Assembly (NCBI GenBank): GCA_020247395.1
Contig: JADCJC010000024.1
Span: forward strand, 17,372 to 81,371
DNA from: Rhodocyclaceae bacterium
GTDB taxonomy: Bacteria; Pseudomonadota; Gammaproteobacteria; Burkholderiales; Usitatibacteraceae
Direction of reading: 5' to 3'
Length of the DNA stretch: 64,000 nt
Every line of letters begins with the position of its first letter. Position 1 is the first letter of the stretch. The translations under genes and the position numbers were made by a program. The notes under the pieces were generated by a model. That model made no database searches, was not told the origin of the DNA, and was given only the letters and a program-made list of their open reading frames with translations. Positions 55,261-63,028 of this stretch are shown here, in pieces.

Positions 55261-58101
55261 ATGAACATGATGTCCGAACCCCTCGTCGAACGCACCACTG
55301 TCGAATTCACGCTCGACGGTGAAAAGGTCACCGCGTTTGCCGACCAAACGCTGATCGAAATTGCCAAACAACACGGCAAGGAAATTCCACACCTCTGCTA
55401 CAAGCCCGGCTATCGCCCCGACGGCAACTGCCGCGTGTGCGTGGTCGAGATCAAAGGTGAGCGCACGCTGGCACCGTCATGCTGCCGCCACCCGAGCAAC
55501 AACATGGAAGTTTCAACCGCATCGCCACGCGCGCTGCACTCGCAAAAGATGGTGCTGGAGTTGTTGAATTCGGACGCGCCGGACAAAAACCACAAGCCGC
55601 AAGAAAACGAACTCACTATGTGGAAAACGCGTCTCGGTGTAGGCGAGTCCCGTTTTGCGTCGAAAGTGGCGAAGCATCCCGCACCAGCGCCGGACTTCTC
55701 ACATCCGGCGATGAGTGTGAATCTGGATGCGTGCATTCAATGCACACGCTGCGTTCGCGCCTGCCGTGAAGAACAAAACAACGATGTCATCGGCTACGCG
55801 TTCCGCGGTGCCGAGTCGAAAATCGTATTCGACTTTGACGACCCGATGGGTGCATCGACTTGTGTGGCGTGCGGCGAATGCGTGCAAGCCTGCCCCACTG
55901 GCGCGCTGGCGCCGGCTAATGAAGCATATGCGGTGGTGGCGGACAAGAAAGTCGATAGCGTTTGCCCTTACTGTGGTGTGGGTTGCCAGCTCACCTATCA
56001 CGTCAAAGATAACAAGATCATTCGTGTCGAAGGCCGTGACGGCCCGTCGAATCAATCGCGCCTGTGCGTCAAAGGCCGCTTCGGTTTTGATTACGTGCAC
56101 CACAAACAGCGTCTCACCAAACCGCTGATCCGCAAAGCCGGTGTGCCGAAGAACGGCGACTTACACATGAACCCGGAGAACTGGCGCGGCATCTTCCGCG
56201 AAGCGACTTGGGAGGAAGCGCTCGACCTCGCGGGGGGCACTCTTGCCAAGCTGCGTGATAACCATGGACCAAAATCGTTGGCTGGCTTCGGCAGTGCCAA
56301 GGGCTCAAACGAAGAAGCGTACCTCTTCCAAAAATTGGTGCGCGTTGGCTTTGGCTCGAACAACGTCGATCACTGCACACGTCTGTGTCACGCCTCAAGC
56401 GTGGCCGCGCTGCTGGAGGGCGTGGGCTCGGGTGCGGTATCAAATCAAGTAGGCGACGTGGAAAATGCCGAAGTGATTTTTGTCATCGGCGCGAATCCAA
56501 CGTCAAATCATCCCGTTGCGGCGACGTGGATCAAGAATGCCGCTAACAGGAATGCAAAACTGATTGTTGCCGACCCGCGCCGCAATGATTTGTATCGCCA
56601 CGCATGGCGCTACCTGCAGTTCAAGCCGGATATGGATGTGGCGATGTTAAACGCGATGATCCACACCATCATCGACGAAGGTTTGGTCGATGAAGACTTC
56701 ATCAAGAATCGCACCGAGAACTATGAAGCACTGAAGGCCAATGCAACAGACTTTTCACCAGAAAAGATGGCGCCTCTGTGTGGCATTCCAGCCCATACAC
56801 TGCGTGAGGTGGCGCGGGCTTACGCAACCTCGAAAGCCTCGATCATTCTTTGGGGCATGGGCATCTCGCAACACGTCCACGGTACCGACAACGCGCGCTG
56901 CTTGATCGCGCTGACGTTGATGACCGGTCAGGTGGGGAAGCCAGGTTCGGGATTGCATCCGCTGCGCGGACAAAACAACGTACAGGGCGCATCTGACGCG
57001 GGCTTGATCCCGATGATGTTCCCGGACTACAAACGTGTTGATAACCCCGATAACCACGCCCACTTTGAAAAACTTTGGAACACAAAACTAGATGACAAGC
57101 CCGGGCTCACGGTTGTCGAAATCATTGATGCGGCGTGCGATGGCCGTATCAAGGGCATGTACGTGATGGGGGAAAATCCCGCGATGTCAGACCCAGACTC
57201 CAACCATGCGCGTGCCGGCTTGGCCAATCTGGAAATGCTGGTGGTGCAAGACATCTTCTTGACCGAAACCGCCTATCTTGCGGATGTGGTGCTGCCAGCA
57301 TCTGCTTGGCCGGAAAAAATGGGAACGGTCACCAATACTGACCGGATGGTGCAGCTTGGCCGCCGCGTGCTCGATATGCCAGGCGAGGCCCGGCAGGATT
57401 TATGGATCATCCAACAGCTCGCCAAACGTCTCGGCTTGGATTGGAATTACGTCGGCGAGGAGAGTGGCGTTGCCGCCGTCTACGAAGAAATGCACATCGC
57501 GCAAAGCTCCATCAGCGGCATCAGCTGGGATCGCCTCAATCGTGAATCGTCCGTCACCTATCCGTGTAAAGACGATAACGACCCCGGCCAGCCGGTGGTG
57601 TTTATCGATACGTTCCCCACGGCATCCGGCCGCGCTAAATTTGTGCCGGCCGACATCATTCCCGCTAACGAGCGGCCCGACACTGAATTTCCATTTGTGC
57701 TCATTACCGGGCGTCAACTCGAACATTGGCACACCGGCTCCATGACGCGCCGGGCGTCGGTGCTCGACGTGATCGAGCCCAGTGCGGTGGTGAGTATGAA
57801 CCCGATCGATATGCGCAAGGTTGGTGTTGCTGCGGGCGAAACCGTGACCATCGCATCACGCAGAGGTAAAGTCGGTATCACGGTTCGTGCAGACGAAGGC
57901 ACACCGGTAGGCAGCGTATTTATGCCATTCGCGTTTTATGAGGCACCAGCCAACATGCTCACCAATCGGGCGCTCGACCCGTTCGGCAAAATTGCAGAGC
58001 TAAAGTACTGCGCGGTGAACGTCACCAAGGGTGCCGATCTGGTTGAGCTTTCGAGTTACGGCGGTGGTATGGCCTTCAAGAATACGGACGCGGCCACCTA
58101 G
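55261..58101 (+). CDS. fdsA: NAD-dependent formate dehydrogenase alpha (molybdenum) subunit
   Basis: A 946-residue molybdopterin enzyme. The N-terminal part (about 1-230) carries a 2Fe-2S motif (CYKPGYRPDGNCRVC, near 45), further cluster ligands, and two ferredoxin-like motifs CIQCTRCVRAC and CVACGECVQAC. The catalytic part begins CPYCGVGCQLTYHV with its 4Fe-4S cluster, and the Mo ligand is Cys in NVDHCTRLCHASS (about residue 377) rather than selenocysteine. It oxidises formate to CO2 and passes electrons to the fused partner. fdsC/fdsD-type maturation genes are not adjacent. The stop codon TAG forms the edge of a MITE-like inverted repeat. Confidence 0.93.
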   Translation: MNMMSEPLVERTTVEFTLDGEKVTAFADQTLIEIAKQHGKEIPHLCYKPGYRPDGNCRVCVVEIKGERTLAPSCCRHPSNNMEVSTASPRALHSQKMVLELLNSDAPDKNHKPQENELTMWKTRLGVGESRFASKVAKHPAPAPDFSHPAMSVNLDACIQCTRCVRACREEQNNDVIGYAFRGAESKIVFDFDDPMGASTCVACGECVQACPTGALAPANEAYAVVADKKVDSVCPYCGVGCQLTYHVKDNKIIRVEGRDGPSNQSRLCVKGRFGFDYVHHKQRLTKPLIRKAGVPKNGDLHMNPENWRGIFREATWEEALDLAGGTLAKLRDNHGPKSLAGFGSAKGSNEEAYLFQKLVRVGFGSNNVDHCTRLCHASSVAALLEGVGSGAVSNQVGDVENAEVIFVIGANPTSNHPVAATWIKNAANRNAKLIVADPRRNDLYRHAWRYLQFKPDMDVAMLNAMIHTIIDEGLVDEDFIKNRTENYEALKANATDFSPEKMAPLCGIPAHTLREVARAYATSKASIILWGMGISQHVHGTDNARCLIALTLMTGQVGKPGSGLHPLRGQNNVQGASDAGLIPMMFPDYKRVDNPDNHAHFEKLWNTKLDDKPGLTVVEIIDAACDGRIKGMYVMGENPAMSDPDSNHARAGLANLEMLVVQDIFLTETAYLADVVLPASAWPEKMGTVTNTDRMVQLGRRVLDMPGEARQDLWIIQQLAKRLGLDWNYVGEESGVAAVYEEMHIAQSSISGISWDRLNRESSVTYPCKDDNDPGQPVVFIDTFPTASGRAKFVPADIIPANERPDTEFPFVLITGRQLEHWHTGSMTRRASVLDVIEPSAVVSMNPIDMRKVGVAAGETVTIASRRGKVGITVRADEGTPVGSVFMPFAFYEAPANMLTNRALDPFGKIAELKYCAVNVTKGADLVELSSYGGGMAFKNTDAAT

Positions 58102-58351
58102 CCTGAACATTTCATGGGTCGCCGGTTGCTTAGGAGGACGTTGCCTCTGGGCAGTTGGTAAACCAATTGGGCGCGTTTCTCGCTTGCTGTGGATGCGGGC
58201 TGCACGTTCGCTCTCGGGCGATTGGACGGCGTTTTTCCGCCTTCCTGCCGAAGCATAGTCGGCTATGCTGTGGTCGGTCAGGCAAAAAATCGCTCGCCTG
58301 TTCACCTACTCGCCCGCTTTCCAACGCGCCCCCATGAAATGTTCAGGCTAG
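58098..58351. mobile_element. MITE-like element with 21-base terminal inverted repeats
   Basis: Perfect 21-base arms (58098-58118 and 58331-58351) bound a 254-base segment without an open gene. Both ends carry CTAG, which could be a duplicated target of the IS5-type YTAR kind. A perfect inner hairpin AGCATAG/CTATGCT (58252-58269) and a GC-rich body suggest a folded element. The left arm includes the fdsA stop codon. No transposase is seen, so it would be non-autonomous. The remaining spacer, 58352-58491, probably holds the tartrate dehydrogenase promoter and no gene. Confidence 0.6.
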
Positions 58352-58491
58352 CTACAAAGTATTGCGCTGCAACAAATGGCCTAAATCGCTGTCAAAATGC
58401 GGCATTGCATCCTCATTACCCTGTGCGGCAATATTTGGCGCACCACCTTTGCCAATCGAAGCGCCGATGGATGCGCCTATAGGATTGCCGC

Positions 58492-59556
58492 ATGACGATT
58501 AAGACACACAAAATTGCCGTGATCCCGGGGGATGGGATTGGGAAAGAAGTGATGCCAGAAGGCCAGCGCGTGCTGGAAGCGGTCGGCCGTAAATTCGGTA
58601 TCAACTTTCAGTGGGACGAAAAACCTTGGAGCTGTGACTACTACCAGCAATACGGTCGTATGATGCCCGCCGACGGCTTGCGCGAAATTCGTCATCACGA
58701 CGCGATTTTGTTAGGGGCGGTGGGATTCCCCACCGTACCAGACCACCTATCTTTCGGCGGGCTGGTGATGGCGATTCGGCGCGAATTCAAGCTTTTCGCA
58801 AATGTGCGACCGATCCGCTTTTTTCCCGGCGCGATTTCACCGCTGAGCAGCAGCCGCCGCCCGAGAAACATTGATTTAGTTGTGGTTCGTGAAAACATTG
58901 AGGGGGAGTATTCGTCGATCGGCGGGCGTATGTACTCCGGCAGCGAAGAAGAGATTTCGATGCAACAAACGGTATTCTCGCGTCGCGGCATGGATCGTGT
59001 CATGCGGTTTGCTTTTGAGCTTGCGCGTAAGCGTGAGCGGCAGCATGTCACCTCGTGCACCAAGTCGAATGCCATCGCCCACACCATGCCGCACTGGGAC
59101 GAGCGATTCGCCAACATATCGGCCGAGTACCCTGAAATTCGTACCTCGCAGTTTCACATCGATGCGCTTACCGGTGAACTCGTCAGTCACCCGGATTTGT
59201 TTGACGTGATCGTCGCATCAACGTTATTCGGCGAGATTCTTTCACGGGTGGGGTCAGCCTGTGTGGGGCCGATTGGCATTGCGCCTTCCGCAAACTTGAA
59301 TCCTGATCGCGCTGTGCCCAGCTGTTTCGAGCCGGTGCATGGCAGCGCGCCGGATATATTTGGACGCGGCATCGCCAACCCGATCGGGCAGATCTGGAGC
59401 GGGGCCATGATGCTGGAACATCTGGGCCATACCGACGCGGCGGCCGCAGTCATCAAAGCCATTGAGATTGTAATCGCCGCCGGGCCAAGTACCATAGACC
59501 TCGGTGGCAAGGCGTACACGTTTGAAGTCGGCACTGCGATCGCCGAGGTGATTTAG
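58492..59556 (+). CDS. ttuC: tartrate dehydrogenase / isopropylmalate dehydrogenase-like
   Basis: A 354-residue NAD-dependent beta-decarboxylating dehydrogenase. It begins IAVIPGDGIGKEVMPEGQRVLEAV; VVRENIEGEYSSIGG (near 126-140), HVTSCTKSNAIAHTM and HGSAPDIFGRGIANPIG are the metal- and NAD-binding marks. Members closest in pattern are tartrate dehydrogenases (YeaU/TtuC), which also decarboxylate malate. Isopropylmalate dehydrogenase is less likely since no leuC/leuD adjoin. It stands alone after the MITE-like element, with a bidirectional terminator after it. Confidence 0.88.
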   Translation: MTIKTHKIAVIPGDGIGKEVMPEGQRVLEAVGRKFGINFQWDEKPWSCDYYQQYGRMMPADGLREIRHHDAILLGAVGFPTVPDHLSFGGLVMAIRREFKLFANVRPIRFFPGAISPLSSSRRPRNIDLVVVRENIEGEYSSIGGRMYSGSEEEISMQQTVFSRRGMDRVMRFAFELARKRERQHVTSCTKSNAIAHTMPHWDERFANISAEYPEIRTSQFHIDALTGELVSHPDLFDVIVASTLFGEILSRVGSACVGPIGIAPSANLNPDRAVPSCFEPVHGSAPDIFGRGIANPIGQIWSGAMMLEHLGHTDAAAAVIKAIEIVIAAGPSTIDLGGKAYTFEVGTAIAEVI

Positions 59557-59573
59557 TCCCCTGCCAAATAAAA

Positions 59574-59600
59574 AAGGCGCTACGAATCTCGAAGCGCCTT
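59574..59600. terminator. bidirectional terminator between convergent genes
   Basis: AAGGCGCT (59574-59581) and AGCGCCTT (59593-59600) form an 8-bp stem flanked by A-rich sequence on the left, which reads as a T-run on the minus strand. It serves the convergent tartrate dehydrogenase and exported-protein genes. Confidence 0.75.
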
Positions 59601-59621
59601 AAACTCACACTCGCTGAAAAA

Positions 59622-60176
59622 TCATCGGCGATGGCCGCGCCAGCCGCCACCATGGTGTACATAGCCGCGCGGCCAGTAGTAGCGGCCCGCGACATAGCCC
59701 AAGCCCAGCGTTAAGCCAAGCGGGACGATTGGCCCGTAGAAATAAGGGTCGTAGTAGCTGCGATAGCCAGGCTCGATATAGACCCGCTCGACAACCCGTA
59801 GCGCCGACCCATAGCCGGGTTCATAGCTTGGTGTTGGTGTGACCGAAGGTGTGGATGCAGGCGTAGTCGACGTTTCTATACCGCTAGAGGAAGTCTCAAG
59901 TGGGATGGTGGCACCGACCGGGAATGGCAGCTGCACCTCGTGTTGTTTGCCGTTGTATTCGTATACAACCTTGTAGCCAATCAACCGATCTTCGGTTACC
60001 AACTCACACGCGCGCTGCGGCGCAGGCCTGCACCCACGTGGTGTCTCAGTGACACGTTTCATCACTGGCGTACTGGAAATGACGTTGCCGACGGCTTGGG
60101 CGAACGATGGCGCGCTAAGCGCCGCTGCGGAAACTATCGCCGATGCGAGAGCGGAAACTTTCAGAAAATGACGCAT
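59622..60176 (-). CDS. exported protein of unknown function
   Basis: A 184-residue protein with a clear signal peptide (MRHFLKVSALASAIVSAAALSAPSFAQ). A conserved-looking core (about 38-95) has a CRPAP...CEL cysteine pair and KVVYEYNGKQHEVQLPFPVG. A Thr/Ser/Pro-rich linker and a Tyr/Gly-rich tail end in a glycine/histidine-rich stretch (HHGGGWRGHRR). The core recalls the region found in betaproteobacterial glycine-zipper outer-membrane proteins, but I cannot assign a function. The start is ATG 60176 with AGGAGGT-like purines before it. Confidence 0.7.
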   Translation of the reverse strand: MRHFLKVSALASAIVSAAALSAPSFAQAVGNVISSTPVMKRVTETPRGCRPAPQRACELVTEDRLIGYKVVYEYNGKQHEVQLPFPVGATIPLETSSSGIETSTTPASTPSVTPTPSYEPGYGSALRVVERVYIEPGYRSYYDPYFYGPIVPLGLTLGLGYVAGRYYWPRGYVHHGGGWRGHRR

Positions 60177-60309
60177 GGGACTTACCTCCTTGTGACGCAG
60201 CCGATGTCACCATCGACACGGCGCTCACTTTGCCTAAACATGACGACCAAACTTGGACTAATGATATGCTGTTTGTAGACTGCCGTCGCGGGGGTAAGTT
60301 CAGAAATAC

Positions 60310-60669
60310 GTGACGATCTGTAACCGCACTGAACGGGTTGGCGGCCTTCAGGACACCCACAGGGGACCTACGGAAGAATGGATCTATGGTCCCAAAGACG
60401 ACCCGAAGATCAATCCCGATGGTAGTACCCAGCCAAACACCTGGACGACGCCTGACAAATATCCAGACAAAGATACTGCAACCGACAAACTAGACCCGTT
60501 CAAGCCGGTCGAGGGACGTAGGCCAATGACGATACCTGAAGGAACCGATGTTAAACGAGGGAAAACGCCGGGCGGAGAAGGGCCATATAAGGGACGAGGT
60601 GGGGCAAGAGAAACCCTTATACCCGGCGGTCTGCCGCCCGGATCAGTTGGGCCTTGGAGACCACTATGA
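60310..60669 (+). CDS. hypothetical protein, possible polymorphic-toxin C-terminal remnant
   Basis: A 119-residue hydrophilic protein that is very rich in Pro, Gly, Asp and Lys, without cysteines beyond one near the N-terminus. It ends GGARETLIPGGLPPGSVGPW..., a kind of ending seen in detached toxin domains of Rhs-like proteins. The start is uncertain: GTG 60310 has no good ribosome site, and the frame opens only at 60298. The stop overlaps the next ATG (ATGA), which shows coupling to the small downstream gene. No catalytic motif is recognised. I regard a toxin role as a hypothesis only. Confidence 0.4.
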   Translation: MTICNRTERVGGLQDTHRGPTEEWIYGPKDDPKINPDGSTQPNTWTTPDKYPDKDTATDKLDPFKPVEGRRPMTIPEGTDVKRGKTPGGEGPYKGRGGARETLIPGGLPPGSVGPWRPL

Positions 60670-60938
60670 ACTTCAAGTACCGGCTGCAAGAGCCTTGGAT
60701 TAGTAAGGTATCCGCAATGGAGGAATTCGCAAATGGAGCCACTCAAGCCACTATTAAGTTGAAAGAAGGACGTGTATTTCACAAAGCGTTGATTTCAGAC
60801 GCAACGTATTTGATCGCCATGCGGGGGTTCGACGACTTACCGTTCGATTTAATTGATATTGATGAAATTACGCAGGGACCAGGTGATAAAAACCCATCCG
60901 AGCGCGGGGGTTGGAAGTATTGGGATGATTGGAAATAA
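60666..60938 (+). CDS. small acidic protein, possible immunity protein
   Basis: A 90-residue protein beginning MNFKYRLQEPWISK and ending GGWKYWDDWK. Acidic and aromatic residues dominate the C-terminal half (FDDLPFDLIDIDEI). Its ATG overlaps the stop of the preceding gene, and it shows the size and character of immunity proteins of contact-dependent or Rhs-type toxins. No family is firmly recognised. A tandem 16-base repeat and the AbrB-PIN module follow. Confidence 0.5.
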   Translation: MNFKYRLQEPWISKVSAMEEFANGATQATIKLKEGRVFHKALISDATYLIAMRGFDDLPFDLIDIDEITQGPGDKNPSERGGWKYWDDWK

Positions 60939-60940
60939 GA

Positions 60941-60972
60941 GAAAGTAAATGGGGTAGAAAGTAAATGGGGTA
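60941..60972. repeat. tandem 16-base direct repeat
   Basis: GAAAGTAAATGGGGTA occurs twice in a row without mismatch (60941-60956 and 60957-60972), between the immunity-like stop and the AbrB gene (17 bases before its ATG). It could be an operator for the antitoxin or a remnant of repeat-mediated insertion. Confidence 0.7.
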
Positions 60973-60989
60973 TAACGACAGGAGCGGCC

Positions 60990-61256
60990 ATGCTCGCAAA
61001 ACTCACATCCAAGAATCAACTAACACTCCCCAAAGCAGCCGTAGAACAAGTGCGCGCCGAGTACTACGCTGTTCGCACCGAGGGGCAGAGTATCGTGCTC
61101 ATACCGGTAAAGCTCGGTGGGGTCGATGCGGTGCAAGAAAAACTTGCCGCCCTCGGCATTACCGAGAAAGACACCAAGGCTGCAGTCGGTTGGGCACGTG
61201 GCAACCAGCCTGCCATTCGTAAGGGCACACAAAAGCGCGCAACCCGCGGGAAGTGA
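60990..61256 (+). CDS. AbrB/MazE-type antitoxin
   Basis: An 88-residue protein. The SpoVT-AbrB DNA-binding start MLAKLTSKNQLTLPKAAVEQ is followed by YYAVRTEGQSIVLIPVK, and a C-terminal helical/basic tail would contact the toxin. AGGAG stands just before ATG 60990. One base separates its stop from the PIN gene, typical for an antitoxin-toxin pair. Such antitoxins repress their own operon; the tandem repeat upstream is a candidate operator. Confidence 0.82.
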   Translation: MLAKLTSKNQLTLPKAAVEQVRAEYYAVRTEGQSIVLIPVKLGGVDAVQEKLAALGITEKDTKAAVGWARGNQPAIRKGTQKRATRGK

Positions 61257-61257
61257 C

Positions 61258-61704
61258 GTGGCATCATCCGCAGCACCTAAGCCCCGCCGTGTGGCGCTAG
61301 ACACCAACGTGTTGCTTTCCGCACTGCTTTTCAAAGGCGAATTAGCGACGATCATGCACGCGTGGCAGCAGCCACGCGCAACACCGCGAATCGTACCCAT
61401 CGTTTCGAAATACACAGCGGAAGAATTCATCGCCGCCCTTCAATATCCAAAATTCGCGCCCACACCCGCCGAACAAGCCGAGGTTCTTGCTGAATAGTTG
61501 CCGTACTGCGAAAAAATTCCGGTACCCACCACGAAGAGACGTATACCAATTTGCCGCGACGTCCATGACCAGCCATTTCTGGTGCTCACAGTTGCGGCAA
61601 ACGCGGATGCTCTCGTCACCGGCGACCGCGTCCTGCTCGCGCTGAAGGGGCAGATCGATGCCGAGATCATTACGCCGAAAGAGCTGATTTTGCGTTTGGC
61701 GTGA
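61258..61704 (+). pseudogene. PIN-domain toxin gene with in-frame stop
   Basis: From GTG 61258 the frame encodes a PIN-domain RNase-like protein of 148 codons, the normal length, but codon 80 (61495-61497) is TAG. Upstream of it lie the first active-site Asp (VALDTNVLLSALL, Asp15) and the central Glu region (YTAEEFIAAL). Downstream in the same frame are RDVHDQPFLV and ALVTGDRVLLAL, which hold the remaining acidic residues. The break therefore removes the C-terminal metal ligands. A single base change explains it. Readthrough or a sequence error is possible; otherwise the toxin is dead while the antitoxin gene is intact. Confidence 0.8.
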
Positions 61705-61800
61705 CCAGCCCCCTTTCTTTGCCCGTCTTCCCAGCCATCGCGTAGCGCAACCGCCGTAGCCAGTCGCCCCTGCATTTCGCGCAGCGCCACCTCTTAGCCC

Positions 61801-61835
61801 GTCGTCCCAGCTCAGTTACGTAACCCCGCTGGGAC
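61801..61835. repeat. short inverted repeat in the spacer before the MazG-like gene
   Basis: GTCCCAGC (61804-61811) and GCTGGGAC (61828-61835) pair around a loop that contains the palindrome GTTACGTAAC (61815-61824). The outer GTCGTCCC...GGGACCCA words resemble the repeats at 2461 and 55081. The 199-base spacer 61705-61903 holds no gene. Confidence 0.5.
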
Positions 61836-61903
61836 CCACCCCACCCACCCACTGACTCATCCATCAATCTGACTACCAGCGCCATCTTCTGTAAAGTGCA
61901 GCT

Positions 61904-62251
61904 ATGGCAGACCTCAACACACTCCGTGACCAACTCCGTACCTTTGCCGCCGAGCGCGACTGGGATCAATTCCACTCACCAAAGAACTTGGCCTCCGCCC
62001 TCGCCGTCGAGGCCGCTGAACTACTCGAAAAATTTCAATGGCTCACCGAGGCCGAGAGCCGGAGCCTGCCGCCGAAGGCACTCGACGGCGTCCGTCAAGA
62101 AGTGGCCGACGTGCTGCTCTACTTGATCCGTATCAGCGACAAACTTGGCATTGATCTCATCGCCGCAGCCCAAGCGAAGATGGCCCTCAATGCGCAGAGA
62201 TACCCGGTGGAGCTCTCGCGTGGCACGAGCAGGAAATATGATGAGGTGTAG
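61904..62251 (+). CDS. MazG-like nucleotide pyrophosphohydrolase
   Basis: A 115-residue all-alpha NTP pyrophosphatase of the MazG/dCTPP1 type. The metal-binding acids are in EAAELLEKFQW (Glu36, Glu39) and EVADVLLYL (Glu66, Asp69), the EExxE/ExxD pattern of the fold. The RDWDQFHSPKNLASAL segment is typical of dCTP pyrophosphatase-like enzymes that remove modified nucleotides. It stands alone on the plus strand. Confidence 0.9.
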   Translation: MADLNTLRDQLRTFAAERDWDQFHSPKNLASALAVEAAELLEKFQWLTEAESRSLPPKALDGVRQEVADVLLYLIRISDKLGIDLIAAAQAKMALNAQRYPVELSRGTSRKYDEV

Positions 62252-62564
62252 CAGCGCTAAACCCGCTAAACATGAAATATCCAATAGCGGCGGGCGTTTT
62301 CAAGCCAAAGGGCCTAAAGATTTCCGTGCATATTGGAGAGGTACGTTTTCTGGCCAAATTCTTCGGCAAGGACATTGCCGAGTTCACGCCTTATGCGCCG
62401 TGGTGGGTTGGCGTCGCGCTCGCCGCCGACTGCGCTTTTCTCCTGCGTGGGCTGGCACACCCGCCAACCCATATCGGGTACGATGGCAGCGATGGACATC
62501 GCTGCCCGCCGCATTACTGCCCTCGGTTGATACTCCCATCGCGTCAATCTTCTAAACTTGTCGA
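62252..62564. other. spacer without a convincing gene
   Basis: About 310 bases between the MazG-like and VOC genes. An open frame of 98 codons (62272-62568) overlaps the VOC start by 4 bases, but its sequence has no recognisable domain, no ribosome site and a Cys/His/Pro-rich end unlike a normal protein. The minus strand is open as well. I see no RNA gene or strong hairpin, so this is probably decayed or repeat-derived DNA. Confidence 0.4.
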
Positions 62565-62987
62565 ATGACAACCGCCGTCCCAAGCATTTTTCATCTCGCC
62601 TTAAACATCCGTAATCTCGACCAAGCGCGCCAGTTTTACGGTGGCGTACTTGGTTGCGAGGAAGGCCGCAGCACAGCAACGTGGGTCGATTTTTCATTTT
62701 TTGGTCATCAGTTATCGCTGCATTTGGGTACGCCGCTAACGACCGCGCCGACTGGTCAGGTTGGTGAGCACTTGGTACCCATGCCGCACTTTGGTGTGGT
62801 GCTGAGGCTCGATGATTGGCGTGCGCTTGCGGCCCGGCTGACTGCTGCTGGAATCAGATTTGTCATCCCGCCAACAGTTCGCTTCGCCGGTGAACCAGGC
62901 GAGCAGCACACGATGTTTTTTGTTGATCCGTTCGGCAATCCGCTCGAGATCAAAGGCTTTCGCCATTGGGACGCGGTTTACGCCTGA
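62565..62987 (+). CDS. VOC-family (glyoxalase-like) protein
   Basis: A 140-residue protein of the vicinal-oxygen-chelate superfamily with the two beta-alpha-beta-beta-beta modules. SIFHLALNIRNLDQARQFYGGVLG is the first strand-helix with the metal-binding His, and FFVDPFGNPLEIKGF ends with the metal-binding Glu. FSFFGHQLSLHL in the middle also fits. Glyoxalase, dioxygenase and resistance proteins share this fold; the reaction is not determined. It lies 41 bases before the GhrA-like gene and may be cotranscribed with it. Confidence 0.88.
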   Translation: MTTAVPSIFHLALNIRNLDQARQFYGGVLGCEEGRSTATWVDFSFFGHQLSLHLGTPLTTAPTGQVGEHLVPMPHFGVVLRLDDWRALAARLTAAGIRFVIPPTVRFAGEPGEQHTMFFVDPFGNPLEIKGFRHWDAVYA

Positions 62988-63028
62988 TCGCCGTACGCTA
63001 ACCAGTCCTCACAGAGCCCGCGCAAACC

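Noticed and set aside
53293..58101. Complex I subunits NuoEF and NuoG
   Set aside because: Other nuo genes are absent, NuoE and NuoF are fused, and the large subunit has the full Mo active-site region including the DHCTRLCHAS motif of formate dehydrogenases.
62272..62568. Open frame of 98 codons that overlaps the VOC start by ATGA
   Set aside because: No domain, no ribosome site and an atypical composition; the overlap alone is weak evidence.
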